DNA from: Colletes latitarsis
Taxonomy: Eukaryota; Arthropoda; Insecta; Hymenoptera; Colletidae
Assembly (NCBI RefSeq): GCF_051014445.1
Contig: NC_135137.1
Span: forward strand, 17,237,501-17,301,500
DNA length: 64,000 nucleotides
Reading direction: 5' to 3'
Positions 43,952-53,585 of the stretch are shown here, one piece after another (position 1 is the first letter of the stretch; every line of letters starts with the position of its first letter). The position numbers and the translations under genes are program-made. Under the pieces are notes generated by a model. It ran no database searches and was not told the DNA's origin. It saw only the letters and a program-made list of their open reading frames with translations.

Positions 43952-44335
43952 AATAGTCCCACGAGATGGTCGGAAATAAAGGTCCACCCGGGCAGAGCCG
44001 CCTTACCCGGGTAAGCCTAATACTCCGGGGGTTCGGCAGGTTCCCCGGAGGTGGTCGCTTGGGATTGGGCCTTCTCCCCCAACCATGCATCCCATCGCCG
44101 CGCACCATAGCTTAGGATTGGAGGGCGATTTTATAGAGTCGCCATACTCGTGGCCCAGGCGGTTAAGCCAAGACCCCCGTTCCTCCTGCCGTCACGTACC
44201 ATTCACAAAACCAATAGGGAATTGTGAATGGGTCGTTGTGACGACCAACAGGAGGCTTACGGTGTGTGTATGACTCGGGTACCCCGGGTTCGTTAAGCCC
44301 GTACTGCAGCTGAAAGGCTGGCAGCCCCTGAGGGG
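43952..44335 (-). promoter_or_regulatory. R1-like 5' UTR
   Basis: 384 bp from the element's first base to the ORF1 ATG. ATTCACAA (44201-44208) and TTGTGAAT (44222-44229) form a perfect 8-bp inverted repeat around a 13-base loop. The subfamily B copy keeps the same pairing (25645-25652 with 25666-25673) although its loop differs. CCCCTCAGGGG stands at the outer end. A promoter is expected but not proved. Confidence 0.6.
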
Positions 44336-45766
44336 AATCGCTTCCGGCTTGCTTGCTAGCTTGCAGCTTGCTTTCGAGCATACTGCTGGCATACTGCCAT
44401 ACTGCCTCCTTACTACCTAATTGCTTTCTTGCTGGTCAGTGCTTGCTTACTAGCTTACTTGATGCTAGCTACCTTACTGCTTGCTTACTAGCTTGATGCT
44501 TGCTTTCTAGCTTACTACTTGCTTACTTGCTTGTTGCTAGATTACACGCTTACTGCTTGCTTAATAGCTTACTACTTGCTTACAAGCTTACTGGTTGCTT
44601 ACCAGCATACTGCTATCTTACTACCTTACTGCTTGCTTACTAGCTACCTGCTTCCTAGCTCCATCTGCTGCTTGCTTTGCATCTTAATAGTTACTTACAA
44701 ATTTGCTGCTTGCTTTTAGCTTAGAGCTAGCTTACTCGATTTCTGCTTGGTTACAAGCCTGTTGCTTGCTTTCTAGGTTAGTGCTTCCTTATTAGCTAAC
44801 TGCTTGCTTACTAAATAACTGCTTTAATACTAGCGTGCTCCTTGCTTTCTAGCTTATTGCTTGCTTTCTCGCTTGCTGCTCACTTACTGGCCCACTGCAT
44901 GCTTACAAGATTACTGGTTGCTTACTAGATTGCTGCTTGCTCAATAGCTTACTACTTTCTTATTAGCCTGCTGATAGCGTACTTGCTTACTGCTTCCCTA
45001 CTAGCTTCCTGATCGCTTACTAGCTCACTTCTTACATACTAGCTTACTGGATACTTACTAGCATACTGCTTGCATAATAGCTTCCTCCTCGCTTACCGGC
45101 TCATTGATTGCTTACTGGCATACTACTTGACTACTAGCTTACTACTTGCATTCTAGCTAACTGCATTCTTACCAGCTTAGTGCTTGATTACTTGCTTACT
45201 TGTTACTTACTAGTTTATTATTTGCTCACTATCATGCTGCTTCCTTACTAGCTTCCTCTACGCTTACTAGCTTACTGCTTGTTTACTAGCATAATGCTTC
45301 CTTACTAGCACCCTCCTCGCTTACTAGCTCACTGCTAGCATACTAGCTCACTGCTTGCTTACAAGCTTACTGCATGCTTAATAGCTTACTACTTGCTTAC
45401 AAGCTTACTGGTTGCTTACCAGCATACTGCTATCTTACTACCTTACTGCTTGCTTACTAGCTACCTGCTTCCTAGCTCCATCTGCTGCTTGCTTTGCATC
45501 TTAATAGTTACTTACAAATTTGCTGCTTGCTTGCCAGCTTACTGCTTGCTTACTAGCTTACTGGTTGCCTATTTGCTTACCGCCAGCATAGTCGCCTACT
45601 GCTTGTTTACTAGCTTGCTGCTTGCTTACTGTCGTACTGCTTGCTTACTAGCTACCTGCTTCCTTACTAGTCCGCTGCTTGCTTACTATCTTACATCTTG
45701 CTTACTGGCTAAGTGCTTTCTTACTAACCTGCTCCATGCTCTCTAGCTTACTGCATGCATAATAGC
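44336..45766 (-). repeat. 19-bp satellite, inverted orientation
   Basis: Degenerate inverted monomers between two R1-like insertions. It contains the long duplication listed separately. No gene is seen; the leucine/alanine/tyrosine-rich frames are repeat translations. Confidence 0.95.
44559..45532 (-). repeat. Identical 157-bp satellite blocks, offset 817 bp (43 x 19)
   Basis: Bases 44559-44715 and 45376-45532 are identical by eye, including the unusual non-consensus string CTCCATCTGCTGCTTGC and ATCTTAATAGTTACTTACAA. The offset of 817 bp is exactly 43 monomers. Identity within such a degenerate array points to a recent exchange or conversion event. Confidence 0.88.
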
Positions 45767-47390
45767 TTTTTTTTCTTTTTCTTTTTCGTCGTGGGGAAAA
45801 TCTTCGAAAGGCTCCCTCCCACTTCTTTGGGGAGTGGCGGGAGGGGTGTGCAGGATTCCCCGCGCCCGTAGAATGACGGGCGCGGGACCTACCCACTGAA
45901 AACCCCACGGTGACCCTTCCGCACGATTTGGGAGGATACCGGGAATAGCTCGAAGCATTCTGCCGGTATCCTCCCCGTGACCGCGCTTTGCGCCCATCCC
46001 CGGGGGGGACTAGCGGTCTCCCCGGTAGACACTCTGTTTCTTAGCGACAGGACGGGGCCACTCCATCCCGCCGCCATCCGTCCCGGGTCCGCGTTTAGTG
46101 GTGCTGCGAGCCCCAAGTCGCAACCGCCTGCGACCCCGTTTCCACCCCTCGGCGGCCGGGAGCTCATGGCCGCTCCAGGCCACCGTGGGTACCTCCTGGC
46201 GGGAGGAGGCTCCCCTCAGGGCCCCCCTCCCAGCCAGGGTCAACCGCCGCGCAAAGGCGGCCGCCCGCGACGTCTGGCGCCTGGGCGACGCCCTCGCGCC
46301 ACCATACGAGCGCGAGCCTCTGCGCGCCGCTGAAGCTCGCGCTCCCTTCCCGCAGCCTCCTTCTGCAGCATTACGGTCTCGCAGATGGACGTCGCGGCCC
46401 TCCACTTCCTCTCGCTGCCGAGCATGGCGCGCACCACACCCGGCAGCGAGACATCCTGCCCTATGACGCCGACCAGGACACGGCGCTCCGCCTCCCACGC
46501 TGGGCATACCTGGAGGGTATGATCAGCCGTGTCCTGCTCGTCGTCACAATGGCAACAACGCGCCGTCGGCTCCTTCCCTATCCTGCACAGGTATCTTCCG
46601 AAGCTGCCATGCCCGGAAAATACCTGTGCCAGCCGGTAAGTGAGGCTTCCATAGCCTCTGTCCAGCCACTCACTCAGGAGTGGCCGAACAGCCCCGACTG
46701 TCCGGTGCCCCGCGGTTGGCAGGGTCAACCGCTCCTGCCACGCGAGCACTACGAACTGCCGGCCCTGGCGCTTCAAATCGCCCCAAGCAGGTTCCTGCTC
46801 TCCCGGGACCGACTCCACTCCCGCGCGACGGTCGACGTGGTGACGATACAGCACCGCGTGCGACCGCGCGAGGAGATCCATGGCCGGCATCCCCGCAAGA
46901 ACCGTCGCCGGCTCATGCGACACGGTCCGGTAGCCGCGGACGACCCTCAGCACTATCCGCCTCTGTACCCGACGCAGCATCGTCATGCTGCGCTGGGAGG
47001 CTGCCAGGTCGTCCGCCCTGACGGGGGCCCCGTAAAGGGCCACCGACTGTACTATTGTCACATAGAGGCGGCGCACTCTGCCAGCCAGGCCCCCGAGGTT
47101 GGGTAGGATTCGGCCTAAAGCCGCGACCATCCACTCCAACCGGGGAACCAGACAACGGAAATGCTCCTCGAAGCGCCAGTGGCTATCGAGGATCAGCCCC
47201 AGATACCTCATCCGGGGCTTCACCTCGATATCAGCCCCACCCACCCGGATCAGGATCTTATGGACCGCCACCGTCATCCCCATCCCCCTGATGCGGTTGA
47301 CGACGCGTTGCGCCCCCTCCTCGGCGAGACGCTTGGCCCTCCCCCACTGAACCCCGACGGCCAGCACCAGTGTGTCATCTGCGTAACACA
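45767..47390 (-). mobile_element. R1-clade element, subfamily B, 5'-truncated
   Basis: An impure tail (45767-45786, T runs broken by C), 3' UTR and ORF2 from the YADD motif onward. Flanked by ATGCATAATAGC(TT) at 45755-45766 and 47391-47402, 12-14 bp. Oriented with the satellite strand like its neighbours. Confidence 0.94.
46240..47390 (-). pseudogene. R1-like ORF2, C-terminal part from YADD
   Basis: An open frame of 383 codons that starts at the truncation point with CYADDTLVLAVGVQWGRAKR and ends RPPLRGG. The 5' part (endonuclease and most of the RT) is absent. An in-frame deletion removes the codons between VAVHK and LIRVGG (TEVIAFHSPRQDPPPP in other copies). The C-terminal zinc motif is CCHCDDEQDTADHTLQVC. 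No independent function is expected. Confidence 0.9.
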
Positions 47391-48484
47391 ATGCATAATA
47401 GCTTGCTGCTTGCTTTCTAGCATACTCTTTGGTTACTAGATTTCTCCTCGCTTACTAGCTCACTGACTGCTTACTAGCTTACAGTTTGCTTTCTAGCATA
47501 CTGCTTGCTTACTGGGTTACTTCCTGCTTACCAGCTTAATGCTTGCTTACTAGCCTACTGCACTCCTACTAGCTAACTGCATTCTGACTAGCCTGCTGTT
47601 TGCTTACTAGCATAGTGCTTGCTTACTAGTTTACTACTAGCGTACCATGTTACTGATCGCGTTCTAGCTTCAAGCTTTCTTACCAGCTTACTCCTAGCTT
47701 ACTATCTTACTGGTTTCTTACTAGCTTTCTCGTTTCATACTACCTTTCCGCTTTCTTACTAGCTTACTGCTTTCTGACATGTTTAATGCTAGTGTCCTAG
47801 CTCATTGCATGCTTTCTAGATTACTGCTTCCTTACCAGCTTTCTGCTTGCCTACTAGCATAATTCTTCCTTACTAGCTTACTGCTCGCTTTCTTGCTCAC
47901 AGCTTGCTTGCTAGCATACTGCTTTCCAACTTGCTTATAGCTTTCTGGCTACCCTGCTGCTTGCTTACTAGCTTACTGGTCGCTTACTAGCTTGCTGCTT
48001 GCACACAAGCTTCCTGCTTGCTATCAAACTTACTACTTGCTTACTATCATTCTGCTTTCCTACTAGCTTACACCTTTCTGAATAGCCTGCTGCTTGCATA
48101 CTAGTTTACTGCTTGCTTACTAGCTTACAGCTAGCTTACTCGCTTACTTCTTGCTTAATAGCTTACCGCTTCCTTACTAGCTCCCTGCTCCCTTACTAGC
48201 TCACAGCTTACTTACTAGCTCCCTGCTCGCTTACTAACTTACTGCTTGCTTACTAGCTTGCTGCTTGCTTTTTAGCTTTCTGCTTTCTCACAAGCATACA
48301 GCTTGCTTGCTAGATTACTGCTTTGTTACTAACTCCCTGCACGCTTACTAGATCACTGCTTGCTTACTACATCACTGCTTGCTTACTAGCTCACTGATTG
48401 CTTACAGTCTTACTGCTTGCTTACTAACTTACTGCTTGCTTACTAGCTTACTGCTTGCTCACTAGCTTACTGCTTGCTTACTAT
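47391..48484 (-). repeat. 19-bp satellite, inverted orientation
   Basis: Degenerate inverted monomers. The last four bases, CTAT (48481-48484), are the left duplication of the next LTR. No gene is seen. Confidence 0.95.
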
Positions 48485-48606
48485 TGTTACGTATGACGAA
48501 CGTTTCGTTCCTCAAATATTTCTTACCATTTGCGTGCATTAGGAAAGCGCCCTGCTACTTATCTAACCTTTGAAATGGGGGTCACTTCCGTCGCGATGCA
48601 GCAGCC

Positions 48607-48667
48607 CGTTAATTAATACAATTCGGAGAATAGAGCAGCTCGTTAATTAATACAATTCGGAGAATAG
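48607..48667 (+). repeat. Two 27-bp direct repeats upstream of the TATA-like box
   Basis: CGTTAATTAATACAATTCGG plus AGAATAG occurs at 48607-48633 and again at 48641-48667, 34 bp apart, in the U3 part of the split LTR. Short direct repeats at this place often act as enhancers in LTRs; here that is only inferred. Confidence 0.7.
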
Positions 48668-48720
48668 TGCACACGGTGATTTCTAACGTACTTTTGAATC
48701 CGCCCTACACAGATTTTTTG

Positions 48721-48730
48721 GTATATAAAC
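48721..48730 (+). promoter_or_regulatory. TATA-like box of LTR family Y
   Basis: GTATATAAAC stands about 54 bp after the second direct repeat. It is the only clear TATA-like string in the left half of this LTR. It supports + strand transcription and a start near 48755, not shown directly. Confidence 0.55.
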
Positions 48731-48989
48731 CTCGTGATTTCGTTACTCGGGGGATCATAATCGTACCGTCACGCTTAGTGTCAACTCCACGACTCTCGTT
48801 ACACGTATACGATTTTTGTTAGTCAGTAGTATTTGTGAGATCGGGCTACAGTTCCCTGTCGTATCAATATTATACCGTATAGAATCCGTGAACCGGCATA
48901 AATTCTATTGCGGCCATTACTTTCAACTGACATACCCCCGCATCACCAGTGCGTCAACACCGCGCAAGATCTTTTTAGGTAAATATAAT

Positions 48990-50699
48990 TGTTAGGGGGA
49001 GGAGGTTTGAAAATACCTCGCCTAACGGGGGTCCGGATCTCGAGGGAAAGAACAGTCGGAAAATAAGCGGTACAATTATAATTTTATTTTCGCTTGATCG
49101 CCTTATGCGACTAAGCCGTTTATTTCGTTAAATTTGACTCTTAAATACAGACGATAGAAGAAATTGGGAAAAAAACTCAGACGTCTGGCTGACGTCTAGA
49201 AAAACCCTCGCGTCGATCGGTCTGATGGCTCGCGTCGCGCTGTTATGGAATAGAAAGAGAGAGACGAATTTAGGCGTTAAATACCTGACAACGTTAGTCA
49301 CGTTGTGTGTCTTACTCTTTTCTGCACGCTCCTGGTTTGTGCTTGTCGCACTCAGGAGCGGGAATCTCAGCCGCCGCGATACGCAGCTAAGCAAGTGGAC
49401 TGTATATGTGAGCGTTCCCTTTAAATCGGGAATCGCTCTGTTATTGTTACGAGATCGGGGTTTGTATCCAGCTTCCTCCGCAGCCTTAAGAGAGCGGAGA
49501 GTTTTCTCCGGTCTCGGGTAATTAAGAGGCGGCCGAATTTAAAAACGTCCCGTTATCTAGTGAGATTTAATCTCATTACTTTGACGACTGCAACTCTTGA
49601 TTGTCGCAGGAGAGGGTGAATAGAGGGAGGTTGTAAGGCTCCAACCGTCACCCAGTCCTCGGTCCCTTACCGTCTTCGTATGTGCGTACGGAACACAGTG
49701 TGGTGCAGTCTTTCAACGGCGTATTTGACGACTTACGTTGAGACTATCACACCACGGCGCTTTGTGAGTCGCGTTCTACGCACAGTAGCCGTACAGGACT
49801 GGCGGTCAGTGAACAGCGCTCTAGCAGGTCGCCGGAAGCTGGGCTTGGAATAACTCGTCCCAAGCTCCGACTGGAAGACGGCAAGTCCACTCAGGGTATA
49901 CACGCCACGAAGGCCCCTATAGGTGGGAGCAAGACCGTTCGAAAATCAAGGGAGGATCGAGTTTTAATCTCGATGCCTCTCGCACGACCGCTGTTTGCAG
50001 CAATACGTGGAAAATTCGGGAACTCGATGATATCAACGAGTTTCCCGCAGTCTTTTAACCGGGTCGTACTCACGACCGAATCGATTAACTAGCTGATTCG
50101 ACAAACGGAATTACACGTAGGTTACTGGTATGAATTTGCTTACGCAATCTAACCAGTAAAGCTACGGCTATACGTCGCTTGTCCGCTTAACGAAAGTTCG
50201 AATAACTCGAACTTTCGAATCTGCGATAGAATCAGCCGATGTGTCACAAAATGTTTCCTCAACGAAAGCTCGAATAACTCGAAGCGATTCGGAGATTTTG
50301 GGAATTCTGCGGAGCGTGATCGTTTACCGATGTGCTCAAGGCAGGATCCTGATTAAGAGTGACGGACGAGCACGAGCTGCCAAAAGTTACGCGTGAGAGG
50401 GGGAATCCTCCGACACGCGGCGCTGTCGCCGTGTCTTTCGTCCGTCTTTTTCTAACTTGTAAACGTACCTTTTCTCTGTACTCGTACGTTGAACTAATTG
50501 TTCGAACTCGTACGTTACTTGGTCGATCGCGTGACTTTCAGAAAAAACCCGAAAATTATGGTTTTTCTAGTCTATATTGTGTCGCGTAACGGACGCCGCG
50601 ACCGAGAGTCCTCTGGTCGGTTACGTACCTCGAAATCAACACTGTTTAACGAATTTTATGTTATGTTCAAATACCTCGAATTAATGCGATATTTAAACA
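48990..50699 (+). mobile_element. Solo LTR of family X, 1710 bp, nested in LTR Y
   Basis: It starts TGTTAGGGGGAGG, ends ATATTTAAACA and is flanked by ATAAT (48985-48989 and 50700-50704). Blocks shared with 22843-24494 include GTGGACTGTATATGTGAGCGTTCCC, GGTTGTAAGGCTCCAAC and AGAGTGACGGACGAGCACG, with clear divergence, so it is a different subfamily. It inserted after LTR Y was already in the satellite. No coding region is recognised. Confidence 0.9.
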
Positions 50700-50956
50700 A
50701 TAATCATTCTTTGATCGCAACACAAGATACACGAAACAATTGTATTTTATTTGTTGATTTAAGAATATATCTACTTTTATTATCAAATCAGAGTTACCCA
50801 ACTTCTTTAACCCATAATTATATAAAGCGATTATTATTAGTTAAACGTTCCCATAATAATATAACCTTACCGCTCAGGTTATATTATATTAAATAATTCA
50901 TAGTTACCAGTTCAATTAACACATCCCCAAATCCAAATACAACCTCTTACAACCTA

Positions 50957-51233
50957 GTGGCTCCTCGATTACGCATCGAGTTCGTCCACGCAATCTATTA
51001 CCATCCTAGCGGCTCCCTGATTACGCATCAGGTTCGTCCGCATCCTACAGCTCCCTGATTTCGCATCAGGTTCGTCTGTGATTTATCCAACTTCCCAGCA
51101 GCTCCTCGATTACGCATCAAGTTCGTCTGCGTGTCTTCCAACCTCCTAGCAGCTCCCCGATTTCGCATTGGGTTCGTCTGCGTCGTTATCAACAATCCTA
51201 GTGACTCCCCGATTTCGCATCGGGTTCGGTCAC
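50957..51233 (+). other. Array of six tandem hairpins with covarying stems
   Basis: Units start at 50957, 51009, 51047, 51098, 51149 and 51201. Each spans 33 nt: a 4-bp outer stem, CTC on the left, a 6-bp inner stem, a 5-nt loop (TACGC or TTCGC), then TTCGT or TTCGG on the right and the outer stem's partner. Outer pairs are GTGG/CCAC, GCGG/CCGC, ACAG/CTGT, GCAG/CTGC twice and GTGA/TCAC: all complementary though different. Inner pairs are CTCGAT/ATCGAG, CCTGAT/ATCAGG twice, CTCGAT/ATCAAG (one mismatch), CCCGAT/ATTGGG (one wobble) and CCCGAT/ATCGGG. A decayed seventh unit follows near 51250. It lies in the presumed transcribed 3' part of LTR Y. Confidence 0.85.
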
Positions 51234-51355
51234 GACGTTTCACCCTCCTACGGCTCCCTAGTTTCGCATGTACCTAACTAACAAATTGATACCATATTCC
51301 ATACTCTCTCTCGCACTCGCAGGCCACGCGCGCTGTACGGCCCTGGCTCGTAACA

Positions 51356-51913
51356 CTATCATGCTGCTTCCTTTGTAGATTCTTCCTCGCTTACTAGCTC
51401 ACCGCTTACTTACTATCTTGCATCTTGCTTTCTAGGTTACTGCTTGCTTGCCAGCATATTGCTTTCTTACTAGCTCACTGCTTGCTTACTAGCCTACAGC
51501 ACTCCTACTAGCTAACTGCATTCTGAATAGCCTACTGCTTGCTTACTAGCTTACTGCTTGCTTACTAGCTTACAGCTTGCTTACAAGCATACTGCATCCT
51601 TCCTAGCTTCCTGCTTGATAACTAGCTCACTGGTATCTTACTAGCTTTCTTGTTTCATACTACCTTATCGCTTTATTACTAGCTTACTGCTTGCTGACTA
51701 GTTTAATGCTGGCGTTCTAGCTCTTTGCATGCCTACTAGCTTACTGCCAGCTTGCTCGCTTACTGCTTGCTTACTAGCTTCCTCCTCACTTAATAGCTCA
51801 CTGCTTGCATACTGACTTCCAGCATGGTTACTAGGTTACTGCTTCCTTACTGACTTCCTGCTTGCTTACAAGCTTACTGCTTGCTTACTAGCTTACTTGT
51901 TGCTTACTAGCAT
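51356..51913 (-). repeat. 19-bp satellite, inverted orientation
   Basis: Degenerate inverted monomers between two LTRs. It ends with AGCAT (51909-51913), the left duplication of the next LTR. No gene is seen. Confidence 0.95.
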
Positions 51914-53585
51914 TGTTTAAATATCGCGTTAATTCGACGTATTTTCGAGTAAAATATAATTCGTCACCCGGTATTGTTTTTTCGGCGTACGTAAGACCAG
52001 AGGTACCTCGGTCGTCGTGTCCGCTACGCGAAAACAGTACAGGATAGAAAAACAGCCGCTCTCGGGTTTTTTTCGAGACCTCACGCGATCGATCACGTAA
52101 CGCTCAAGTTCGAAACGAAAGTTTCGACGCGCGTGTCTAGAGAAGGTACGACAATTTTGTATTAGACAAAGATGGACTCAAAAAACGTTCACAGCGCCGC
52201 TCTACGGAGGTTTCACCCTTCGAGCGAACATTTTGACTGTCCGTGCTCGTCCGTCACTCTTAATCTGGAACCGGCAGGGAGCACATGGGCATACGACCCC
52301 GCTCCTCGGGCATTCCATAGTTCTCGAATAGTTACGAGTCACTCGAACTTTTCGAATAAATTCTGAACGTGGAATAGGAAGGACTCCATACGAGAACGGA
52401 TTGTAAAAACAATCTTTTACCGTGACTCCTTCCGTAACCCGTTCACAATTTAAATTAAAAAATCGTAAACGAGGAAAGGAATCGAATACGAGGACGGATT
52501 GTGAATCAATCTCTTCCCGTGATTCCTTTCGCAACTCGTTGTAATTCGATATAGATCAGGTCGGGTTTCGACCAGATCAAAGCGACTGTAGAATTTCGTG
52601 AATTATAATCCGAAATTCCCATTCAGCGGTGGCTATAGTCCACATCAGTCTGACATCAGACACGTATCGCTGCCATCAGAGGTCGTGTCCGAGGTTTCGA
52701 ATTTGAATCTCGAACCTCTCGACTGTCGAACGGTGCAAACCCACCCTTAGGGGCCTTCGTGGCGTGCATACCCTGGGTGGTATTACCGTCCTCCAGTCGG
52801 TGTTCGGGACAATACTTGAGTTCCGGCATCCGGCGACCAGCTAGAGCGCTGTTCAATCATCGCCAGTGTGTACGGACCCTGTGCGTAGAACCGCTCAGTA
52901 TAGCGCCATGGTGTACGCACTATAATTATAAGTCGCTGCATGCGCTGTAAAGGTGCTGCACCACACAGTGCCCGTACGCATTACGAGGACGATAAACGGC
53001 CGAGGAGCAGGTAAATAGTTGGAGCCTTACAACCTCCCTCTGTTAACCTCTCCGGCGACAGTCGAAATTAGCAGTCGGGAAAAATCGAGATCGATTCTCG
53101 TCCCCCAAATCTGCAAGCAAACGTTTCCTGATTTAAAGGGAACGTTCTCACATACAGTCCACTAGCTTAGCTGCGTAACGCGGCGGCCGAGTTCCCCGCT
53201 CGTGAGTGCGACACGCACAACCAAGAGCGCGTGAACCTTCGAGCGAGACGGACAACGTGACTCACGTTACTCGATATTTACGCATAGTCTCGTCTCTTTT
53301 GTTTCAGGATAGAGCGACGCGAACCGCCGAAAAGGAGACGGCCCATCGGCGGGGCTTTTTCTGGCTAGACGCCGGCCAGACGTCCAGGCGGTTAGAATTA
53401 AGAGTTTGTTTTTGTGTTCGTCCTGAAAGAAAAAGTGCTAAATAAACGGCTTCGTCGAAAATTCGACGAAGCGAAAAATAAACTAACGTGCAATTACTAC
53501 ATTTCCAACGTCCTTTCCCTCGTGATCCGGACCTCCGTTAGACGAGGCGTTCAAGTAAAATATTAGAAACCTCCCTATTCTAACA
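51914..53585 (-). mobile_element. Solo LTR of family X, 1672 bp
   Basis: On the + strand it starts TGTTTAAATATCGCG and ends CTATTCTAACA, the exact reverse of the ends at 22843-24494, to which it is very similar. Flanked by AGCAT (51909-51913 and 53586-53590). The duplication differs from GAGCT at the other copy, so the two are independent insertions. No gag or pol is present. Confidence 0.92.

Larger units (their letters stand above)
38413..44335 (-). mobile_element. Full-length R1-clade element, subfamily A (copy 2), best preserved
   Basis: 5.92 kb with a 35-base tail (38413-38447), 3' UTR, ORF2, ORF1 and a 5' UTR ending (on the - strand, starting) CCCCTCAGGGG. Flanked by AATCGCTTCCGGC at 38400-38412 and 44336-44348 (13 bp, up to 15 with bases shared with the tail). 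ORF2 is open over 1060 codons; ORF1 is open with a 24-residue in-frame deletion. It is the strongest candidate here for a recently active copy. Confidence 0.96.
48485..51355 (+). mobile_element. Solo LTR of a second family (Y), split by an LTR of family X
   Basis: It starts TGTTACGTATGACG, ends GGCTCGTAACA and is flanked by CTAT (48481-48484 and 51356-51359). Removing the inner LTR and its duplication leaves about 1156 bp. A TATA-like GTATATAAAC at 48721 and upstream direct repeats suggest it reads on the + strand. The 3' part (50705-51355) holds the hairpin array. No internal coding region remains. Superfamily unknown; the 4-bp duplication would fit Ty3/gypsy. Confidence 0.85.

Noticed and set aside
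51028..51243. A 71-codon - strand frame with repeated TNLMRNRGA-like peptide
   Set aside because: It comes from the hairpin units. The paired changes are explained by structure and not by coding, and no start or domain supports a protein.
22843..53585. Mirror symmetry: family X LTRs lie about 14.5 kb on each side of the inversion point
   Set aside because: Target duplications differ (GAGCT and AGCAT) and the elements between do not mirror each other, so the window is not a large palindrome.
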